Origin: Saccharibacillus sp. JS10
Lineage (GTDB): Bacteria; Bacillota; Bacilli; Paenibacillales; Paenibacillaceae
Direction: 5' to 3'
NCBI RefSeq assembly: GCF_024436065.1
Contig: NZ_JANFNS010000002.1
Span: 124,001 to 188,000, forward strand
Length of the DNA stretch: 64,000 nucleotides
The first letter of the stretch is position 1, and each line of letters opens with the position of its first letter. Of this stretch, positions 39,926 through 46,900 are shown one piece after another. The notes under the pieces were generated by a model. That model made no database searches. It worked only from the letters and a program-made list of their open reading frames with translations, and was not told the origin of the DNA. Position numbers and translations under genes: made by a program.

Positions 39926-40089
39926 ACTTGATTCAACGTTCCAGGGGCGGAGATCATCAAGCTTTAAGCAAAGTCGTAGAATTGTTAGAACCGGATATTC
40001 AACTATTAAGCCGCACCATGCGTATGGAACGTAGCGATGCTGCGCAGACTTTGAGGATGCAGTTAATCGAGCTGATCTTGGACAAGTGA
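39877..40089 (+). CDS. Small sigma region-2-like helical protein (RsoA/HTH_16-like)
   Basis: 70 residues. ATG 39877 follows AGGGGGTG inside the 3' end of the upstream gene. FVNLIQRSRGGDHQALSKVVELLEPDIQLLS resembles the N-terminal helix of small co-sigma or HTH_16 proteins (LIxxAxxGDxxAxxxxIxxxxPxI). Together with the 112-residue protein it could form a complete sigma-like unit. The target promoter is unknown; candidates inside the window are the radical SAM gene just downstream (109-base gap) or the operon itself. Confidence 0.65.
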   Translation: METEISATSTPNDEFVNLIQRSRGGDHQALSKVVELLEPDIQLLSRTMRMERSDAAQTLRMQLIELILDK

Positions 40090-40213
40090 AATTCAGGGGT
40101 TGAGCTTTTGCGTGACGACACACATAATAGATAAAAGAACTTCTTCACGTGATCCGCGCAGTACCTCTATATATGGCGGATAATTTCATGAACCGGAAAT
40201 GGAGCGTCAATCC

Positions 40214-41101
40214 TTGCGAACATTTAAAAAAGTCTATATCGAAATTACGAGCGTATGCAATCTGTCTTGTCACTTCTGCCCGCCTACTGAGCGTCAAGCT
40301 AAGTTTATTAAGCCGGAGACATTTGCACAAATTTTAGATAAAATCGATCCACATACAAACCATATTTATTTACATGTCAAAGGCGAGCCGTTGCTGCATC
40401 CGAAGATCGATCTTTTACTCGATTTGGCACATGAAAGAGGCTTGAAAGTCAATATTACAACCAACGGTACGCTGATTACGAAAAATCGTGAAAAGCTGCT
40501 TGGCAAACCGGCGCTGCGTCAGATGAACTTTTCATTGCATAGTTTCGACGGTCATGCCGGATCCACGGATCGCGACGGTTATCTGAATGAAATTTTGTCT
40601 TTTGTACGCGACGCTTCGAGCCATGAGACATCCAGCAAAGTGTTATTTTCATTCCGTCTTTGGAACTTAACCGAAGATAACATGACCAACAACGAACGCA
40701 ATCGTAACCGCGAGACGTTAGAACTGATCGAACGCGAATACGGTCTTGATTACCGGATCGAAGAAAAAGTCGAACGTGGTAAAGGGTTGAAAGTATCGGA
40801 TAACGTCTATCTGAACCAAGACCACGAATTCCAATGGCCAAGTCTGAGCGCACCTGAAGACGATGGGAAAGGATTCTGTCACGCCCTTCGTAGCCATGCG
40901 GCGATTCTTGTCGACGGCACGGTTGTCCCTTGTTGCCTAGACGGAGAAGGGGTCATCAACCTCGGCAACGTCTTGGAACAAGAATTTTCCGAGATCGTCG
41001 AAAGCAAACGCGCCAACGATATTGTCTACGGATTTTCCCGCCGCGAAGCCGTCGAAGAACTATGCCGCAAATGTGGATATCGGACTCGGTTCGGCGCTTA
41101 G
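40214..41101 (+). CDS. Radical SAM/SPASM protein
   Basis: 295 residues if it starts at TTG 40214, which has GGAG nine bases upstream and starts with RTFKKVYIEITSVCN as in relatives; ATG 40199 adds five residues but has no ribosome site. CNLSCHFC is the 4Fe-4S binding CxxxCxxC. HVKGEPLLHP and ITTNGTL are core radical SAM strands. The C-terminal SPASM part has CHALRSHAAILVDGTVVPCC, then LGN and LCRKCGY, enough cysteines for an auxiliary cluster. SPASM enzymes mature peptides or other enzymes, but no small precursor peptide with a clear ribosome site was found on either side. It follows the split sigma pair. Confidence 0.88.
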   Translation: MRTFKKVYIEITSVCNLSCHFCPPTERQAKFIKPETFAQILDKIDPHTNHIYLHVKGEPLLHPKIDLLLDLAHERGLKVNITTNGTLITKNREKLLGKPALRQMNFSLHSFDGHAGSTDRDGYLNEILSFVRDASSHETSSKVLFSFRLWNLTEDNMTNNERNRNRETLELIEREYGLDYRIEEKVERGKGLKVSDNVYLNQDHEFQWPSLSAPEDDGKGFCHALRSHAAILVDGTVVPCCLDGEGVINLGNVLEQEFSEIVESKRANDIVYGFSRREAVEELCRKCGYRTRFGA

Positions 41102-41111
41102 GAGCGCTACG

Positions 41112-41224
41112 AGTGCTGCGGGAGAAATTCGTTCAAGTCGCTGTTTCACTTGGAAAGCCTGCGGGATGAAGATTCGGGGAAGAAGCTTTCCAAGTTCAAA
41201 GGCGCCTTTCACTGAATTTCTCCC
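41112..41224. repeat. Nested inverted repeat element, copy B part 1
   Basis: Outer arms GGGAGAAATTC (41120-41130) and GAATTTCTCCC (41214-41224) are exact; inner arms ACTTGGAAAGC (41148-41158) and GCTTTCCAAGT (41185-41195) are exact too. The left flank GCTGCGGGxxAxATTCGTT resembles copy A at 31777. Confidence 0.75.
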
Positions 41225-41272
41225 TTCGCTCACGCCCTTCCGATTCCATGGGGGAGAAACTCCAACGTAGCT

Positions 41273-41420
41273 GGAAGCGAAAAAGCGGAGAGAGGAATTT
41301 GATGTAGGAGCGTTAGCGTTCGCCTTTGAAATTGAGAAAACTCCTATATAAGAGTCTAATCACTTTTCTCAGTTTCAACACGCGACCGAAATCAATTCCT
41401 CTCGGAGCCTTTTCGCTTCC
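41273..41420. repeat. Long inverted repeat element, copy B part 2
   Basis: About 30-base outer arms (GGAAGCGAAAAAGCGGAGAG at 41273, its partner ending CTTTTCGCTTCC at 41420) pair with roughly 25 of 31 positions. Inner arms GAAATTGAGAAAA (41328-41340) and TTTTCTCAGTTTC (41364-41376) differ at one base. TTCAACACGCGACCGAAA at 41374-41391 is the exact inverse of an 18-base block of copy A at 31794. Confidence 0.75.
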
Positions 41421-41451
41421 CCATGCAAAAAGTACCTTTCTCCACCTACCA

Positions 41452-41477
41452 AAACCGCTGAAACAAGCGGTTTTTTT
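41452..41477 (+). terminator. Terminator before the GNAT gene
   Basis: AACCGCTGAAACAAGCGGTT forms a 7-bp stem followed by a T run. Confidence 0.8.
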
Positions 41478-41501
41478 ACATTCGATTTGAAGGAGATTAA
41501 T

Positions 41502-41984
41502 ATGGAAAAAAGAAAAGTGAATTTAGAGCCGATGAATGAAGAAGAGTTTCGCGTTTATCGAGCGCGTGCGGTAATCGAGTTTGCCGAAGATAAGGTGAAA
41601 GCGGGCACTTGGAACGAAGAAGAATCTCTGAAGTTGTCGGAAGAATCGTATCGGAAATATTTGCCGGACGGTATTCATACAGAAGGTCATCATCTATACA
41701 TGATTCGTCAACCGAATGAGCAAAAGCAGATCGGCAATATTTGGTTACATGTATCAGAAGCGCCAGCGGGAACCGTCGCTTTTTTATACGATATTGTAAT
41801 CGAAGAAGAGTATCGCGGCAAAGGATTCGGACAAGCCACGATGCAGGCGTTGGACGAAGCGGCACGTTCACTCGGCGCAACGACGATCGGTCTACATGTA
41901 TTCGGTCATAATGAGACTGCGCTTCATGTATATCAGAAAGCCGGATATGTTATTACCGATTATCAAATGTCCAAAAAGCTTTAA
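41502..41984 (+). CDS. GNAT-family N-acetyltransferase
   Basis: 160 residues from ATG 41502 with AAGGAG six bases upstream. The C-terminal half is a GNAT fold: VAFLYDIVIEEEYRGKGFGQA contains beta-4 and the acetyl-CoA binding R/Q-x-x-G-x-G/A, and GLHVFGHNETALHVYQKAGY is the second conserved strand and helix ending in the typical Y-x-K-x-G-F/Y. The N-terminal part (FAEDKVKAGTWNEEESLKLS) is the variable substrate-binding region. Substrate unknown. Confidence 0.9.
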   Translation: MEKRKVNLEPMNEEEFRVYRARAVIEFAEDKVKAGTWNEEESLKLSEESYRKYLPDGIHTEGHHLYMIRQPNEQKQIGNIWLHVSEAPAGTVAFLYDIVIEEEYRGKGFGQATMQALDEAARSLGATTIGLHVFGHNETALHVYQKAGYVITDYQMSKKL

Positions 41985-42035
41985 TAGATGATATAGAAGA
42001 AAGACATCCCAGAGAAAGTGGAAGGGTGAGAAAAC

Positions 42036-43343
42036 TTGAGAAAAAAAGCGATCGACGCATTCGTCAGAAACGAACGTGAAGCCAAGCTTGCGAGCTGGGC
42101 AGATACTTTAGCCGAACGTTTTGCGCAGCGCGCTGCCAAGCATGACCGCGAAGGTTCGTTTCCTTTTGAAAACTTCGAAGAACTAAAAGCGGCGGGTTAT
42201 CCGAAGCTCACGCTTGCCAAACGTCAAGGCGGCGACGAGCTTTCGCTGTATGAATGGCTGCTTGTCCAAGAGCGAATAGCGCGCGGCGACGGCTCGACAG
42301 CGCTAAGTGCCGGTTGGCACGGCGGCATGATGCTTCATTACCGGGAAACGGATATTTGGCATGAGCCAAGCTATTCGCTATTTTGCCAAGACGTTCGAAA
42401 TTCCGGCGCGATGATCAATAAATTCGCGAGCGAACGCGCGACCGGAAGCCCGACGCGCGGAGGTCGCCCCGAGACGACAGCTGTTCGCGTTGACGGCGGG
42501 TGGGAGCTGACGGGGCGTAAAACCTATAGCACGCTAAGCCCGATGTTGACTGATTTTATTGTGAGCGCAGGAATCGAAGATTCGCCGGAAATGGGTGATT
42601 TTATCGTTCGATTAGGAAGCCGATCTGAGACAATCGATGCAGTAGACGCTTCACCTTTTAGCGAATACAGCGGACAATTGCCTGATCTTGCCGAGATCGA
42701 GCGCCGCGCTGAAATTTCCAAGCGACACGCCGCTGAACTTCGCCAAACTGCGGGGGTCACATTGGAAGAAACTTGGGATACACTCGGAATGCGTGCCACA
42801 GGAAGCCATGATATCGTGTTGGATCAAGTCTTCGTACCGGACAAACACGTGATGAGCTTTTATGCGCCTGGGCAAAAAAAGGGCAGCATAGACGACGCTG
42901 ACGGGTGGATGCTGCATATTCCGGCATGCTACATCGGAATCGCTTATGCAGCGCGCGACTATGCACTGGATTTTGCCAAAAGTTATACGCCGAACAGCTT
43001 GAATGAACCGATTATGACGTTACCTCATATCCGCCAATGGATCGGACAGATCGACAGTGAATTACGGCTAGCGCGTACTGCGCTATACGATATCGCGGAT
43101 CGTTGGGATCGATTGCCGCATGAACGTTCTTTAATGCGACCCGAACTTGGCTGGGTCAAATACAATGCGACGCATCTGGCGAACGAAGTCGTAGACAAAG
43201 CACTCAAGATCGTCGGCGGTACAGGTCTATCCAAAAATTTGCCGCTAGAACGTTATTACCGCGATGTAAGAGCGGGTCTGCATAATCCGCCGATGGAAGA
43301 TGCTGTGCTTCAAATGTTGGCGCAATCGGCTTTGAACGAATAG
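42036..43343 (+). CDS. Acyl-CoA dehydrogenase family flavoprotein
   Basis: 435 residues, TTG 42036 with GAAGGGTGAG upstream. Family blocks: GGDELSLYEWLLVQERIARGDGSTALS, GWELTGRKTYST, and TWDTLGMRATGSHDIVLD for FAD binding, with ALKIVGGTGLSKNLPLERYYRDVRAG near the end. Typical members have about 380 residues; the extra length includes an acidic helical insert of some 45 residues around 205-250 (DLAEIERRAEISKRHAAEL). The catalytic Glu of true short-chain dehydrogenases is not obvious, so it may belong to the DszC/SfnB-like flavin monooxygenase branch. No acyl-CoA metabolism genes are adjacent. Confidence 0.82.
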   Translation: MRKKAIDAFVRNEREAKLASWADTLAERFAQRAAKHDREGSFPFENFEELKAAGYPKLTLAKRQGGDELSLYEWLLVQERIARGDGSTALSAGWHGGMMLHYRETDIWHEPSYSLFCQDVRNSGAMINKFASERATGSPTRGGRPETTAVRVDGGWELTGRKTYSTLSPMLTDFIVSAGIEDSPEMGDFIVRLGSRSETIDAVDASPFSEYSGQLPDLAEIERRAEISKRHAAELRQTAGVTLEETWDTLGMRATGSHDIVLDQVFVPDKHVMSFYAPGQKKGSIDDADGWMLHIPACYIGIAYAARDYALDFAKSYTPNSLNEPIMTLPHIRQWIGQIDSELRLARTALYDIADRWDRLPHERSLMRPELGWVKYNATHLANEVVDKALKIVGGTGLSKNLPLERYYRDVRAGLHNPPMEDAVLQMLAQSALNE

Positions 43344-43423
43344 ATTATGGATGTTCCGGATCATACGTAAGACCTGATTTTTTTATCTATTTTATTAAGT
43401 CTTACAAGGCTTCACACCTACTC

Positions 43424-43451
43424 CCCGACCGCTCTTGCGTCGGGTTTTTTT
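43424..43451 (+). terminator. Terminator after the acyl-CoA dehydrogenase gene
   Basis: CCCGAC and GTCGGG arms with a 9-base loop, then seven T. Confidence 0.85.
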
Positions 43452-43490
43452 ATGTGTCGGATTCTGGTAGAATAATACGTAAGTAATAAG

Positions 43491-43504
43491 AGAACAAGTA
43501 TTCG
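43491..43504. promoter_or_regulatory. LexA-box-like sequence before the beta-grasp/DUF4132 operon
   Basis: AGAACAAGTATTCG keeps the GAAC half and has ATTC in place of GTTC. An extended -10 TGGTAGAAT (43465-43473) lies 17 bases upstream. It shares AGAACAAGT with the site at 39535. Confidence 0.35.
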
Positions 43505-43555
43505 CTTTTTTGGATATATGATGATTGACAATCCGAGGGTCGGGGAGGAAGTCAG

Positions 43556-43978
43556 ATGAAGCTAATCGCAATGGTGAAAAGCCCGGGGCGTAGACGCGGA
43601 ATTGCCGGGCAGGAACTAGACTTGCCAGGGATGCCGCGTACGCTGCGCGAATTAATTGAACAAATCGTGCAGCTCAGGGTCGCTCAATTTGAAGAACGTC
43701 GAACGAGCGACGAATTACTGCATGTTTTGACAGAGCAAGAGATTGATACGGCAGCGGCAGAGGGCAAAGTAGGTTTTCAAGCGGTGTATGGAGAGCAGCC
43801 TGCCGATCAAGCCAAAGCGGTAGCAGCGGCAATCTTAGGATTTGAAGACGGGCTTTACCGGGTCTTTTTGCGGGAAGAAGAAGTGACAGGGTTAGATATT
43901 CCGTTGACTTTGGCAGATGGAGACGAAGTTGTGTTTATGCGCTTTACGATGTTGGCAGGCGGGCTTTGGAATCGTTAG
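43556..43978 (+). CDS. Small protein with beta-grasp (ubiquitin/MoaD-like) features
   Basis: 140 residues, ATG 43556 with GGGGAGGAAG upstream. The N-terminus (KLIAMVKSPGRRRGIAGQEL, then MPRTLRELIEQIV) reads as the beta-hairpin and helix of a ubiquitin-like fold. The C-terminus has IPLTLADGDEVVFMRFTMLAGG followed by four residues LWNR; MoaD/ThiS-type proteins end in a similar L-x-D-G-D-x-V-x-F stretch and a terminal GG. About 60 residues are inserted in the middle (FEERRTSDELLHVLTEQE). If the fold is right, exposing GG would need removal of LWNR. No adenylating E1-like or protease gene is in the window. First gene of the DUF4132 operon, 21 bases before the next start. Confidence 0.6.
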   Translation: MKLIAMVKSPGRRRGIAGQELDLPGMPRTLRELIEQIVQLRVAQFEERRTSDELLHVLTEQEIDTAAAEGKVGFQAVYGEQPADQAKAVAAAILGFEDGLYRVFLREEEVTGLDIPLTLADGDEVVFMRFTMLAGGLWNR

Positions 43979-43999
43979 AAAAAAGGAGGAATACCTAAG

Positions 44000-46900
44000 A
44001 TGAATCATGAGTTGCAAGAGCAGCAGGAACGTCAAGAAGATCAATATTTTGAAGACTTGAAGCAGCGTGCGAATCAGCTACAAGGTCAAGAAGCACGGCT
44101 TGCGAATGCTTTATTGGAGCTGTGCGAATACGGTTATGTCCATGCGCATCACGATTCGGTGCAGCAGTTGAAGCAAGTGCTGAAGCAAGCGGCTGGTCAG
44201 CAACCCGAGAAATTATTGGAGCCACTTGAAAACGTCGTGCGCGTATTAGCTGGCGAAGAAGTTGCAACGCGATTAGAAAAAATTCGCAAACAAAGCCCCG
44301 AGTATCCGTATGCGAATGGCTATATGCGCAGACCGTTTCGGACTTCCGATCCTTCGGCGCATTTGGTACGCATGCTGAGCAAGCTCATGGGCTTGTTGTG
44401 GATCGAAGCTTCGAAGTTTTCTTTGACGGATTACTTAACGCAGCGCGAATATTCTTCGACGCGTACGCGCTCTTTTTATCGAAGCAGCCAAGTATTGCCG
44501 GATCTGATTGCCCAGCATCTGGATGATCGCGACGAAGCGGTCGAATCTGCATTACGCGATATTATATTTGGCGAGAATCAGACAGCGTTACTGAGCCGGG
44601 AAATGATTTCTGGCATGTTAATGAGTCATCGCCCCGATGTGTATGAATGGGTCGGTAATTTGCTCGTTGCGGCTCGTCTGCAAGAAGGTCTGCGCCAATC
44701 GATTGTAGAAAGCGTGGATTTCGGAACGACCGAAGCTTTTATGTACATGCTCAAGCTGATTTTGGATCAAGGATTTGTACGCTATAGCTCGATTGTTCGC
44801 GCAGCTGCGGTCTGGACAGGGCTTCCGCTAGAAGTGACGGATGAACGAATCGTCACGCAGTTGTTGGAGAAAATGTACAGCGCCTTAAGCGATGCCGAGC
44901 TTCGAATGAAATGGACACAATCCAGCAACGCCCAAGAGGTATTTATCGGATTATTCGCTCAAGCGTTGATTGAAGAATCCGAAATTCCTTTTATTGTAAA
45001 AGGGATTATGGAACACGGTGCGCATTATAACAAAGTTGCCGCGCAGTATATGATTTCGATGAGTCAATACGAAGAACTGAAATATATGTCGGCATTAGAT
45101 ATTTTGAGCAGCGGCGAACGTGATCCGGAATTGCTGTATTGGATGATGAACAACTATACATATGATTATCAGCTTGAATGGAAGTCTGAGGAAGAATCGG
45201 ACGAGCAGCAAAATCAGTTCGACAAAGACACCTTCCGGCTTAAAGTACTTCCGGCTCCCGGACTCGATGACAAAGAAACGCGGCGTCAACAATTCGAAGC
45301 TTTGTCTGCACTGCTCAGCGATAAATTAACGAAAGTAATCAAAGGCAATTCGGGAGCGCTCGACTTTTTATCGTATACGTACGATCCGGCGGGCATTTTG
45401 CGTAAAATGATGTATTTGACCGCTTACGATATGGATACACAATGGGTATCTAGATTGATCGATTTGGCGCCGATGATGAATGCGGATCGACGTCATGATC
45501 TTCTGCGGTTTTTCCTGAAAGATCCCGAAGATTCCAAGCAACGCGAGTTTGTATTTGCGATGTTTGCCGACAAAAGCTTATCGAACCGTGAATCGGCACT
45601 GAAAAGAGCGCGTAAGTTTGATCTGACCGATCATGAGCTTGAACGCGTCGAAAATATTTTGAAATTAAAAACCGGAGCGTTACGTCAAAATGCGGTTGCA
45701 TTGCTGCTTGTACAAAATCGAGCTGCGTTAGAAAGTTCATTGAACCGCTTGCTGAGCGCCAAAACCGAGCTGCAACGCATCGCGGGGTTAGAGCTTTTGA
45801 CCGAGCTATCTGCGGATGATCTGCGTTCAGACGATTATGAAGCATTGCGACCTTTGAGTGAAAAAATCGCATCGCCTACTCCGAAAGAACAGCAATTATT
45901 GAGCAAATTAGAAGTATCCAAAAGCAATGATCGCTATACAGCATCAAACGGTTTTGGATTGTACGATCCGAATCAGACCGAAGCTTGGCTGAAAGAACCT
46001 CAAGGAAAACCTGCGGATTTTGCACGATTTTTCGCTTGGGATGACGCTAAAATGACCGATTTTATCAAAGGATTAGATCAGTTGGTACATTCGCTTCGCG
46101 ATACGGAATACGAAGTGCAATATTATAACAATTCCAAAGAAAAGTTATTGCTCGGCACGCAGTTCCGTCCGCTTTCATACAGCTTAAGCCAAGAGTTATC
46201 TATCTTGCAGCCGGAATACGCGCGATATTCGTCTATGGACAACTATCCGTTGGCTGATGAATGGAAAGCTTATTTAGCAAACAGCGGATTTGGTGCGAAA
46301 GAGCTTCTGGGTCTGCATATGATTGTCGAAACCAAAGAATTATCGGGCATGCTGGACGATTTTTATGGCGAGTTTTCCGATTATTACGATTATGACAAGA
46401 TGCGCAAAACCCGTCTGTTGGACGGATGGCGTGAGCAGTATGTGTCAGGTCTATACCCGATCGAGCGTCTGAAGAAGTTATGGAAGGTTTTAGACAAATG
46501 CAAATATACGAGCACAGTGGGCACGCTGCTGAATCTTTTTTATGAAGATAGCGAACCGGAGTATCTTTTCGATACCGCTGCGGCTTCATTGGAAAAACTG
46601 TTTATCGAATTCCCGTCGGATGTACCGCAACAAGAACAAGCCGTCTGGCTGACTCTGGCGAGCGATTGGATGTGGGTGTTACGGCGGAACGTCTATAATG
46701 ATGCTTCGTTCAAAACGTTTGTGTCGTGCGCGTTCCGTTACGACGATCGGCGTAGAGAACTGGGAGGAACGCATATCGGTTCTACACTCGACATACGGAT
46801 GTTTTTCAAAGCGCATAGTCTCGGACTGCTTGGCGATAACGAAATCTATAAGCAGATTTTAGGCGAAAGTTCGAATTATATTTTACGTAATCTGACCACT

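Larger units (their letters stand above)
41102..41501. other. Intergenic region, 400 bp
   Basis: Occupied almost wholly by the two inverted repeat elements and the terminator at 41452. No coding sequence is supported; the two open frames that run in from the radical SAM gene are shadows. Confidence 0.6.
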
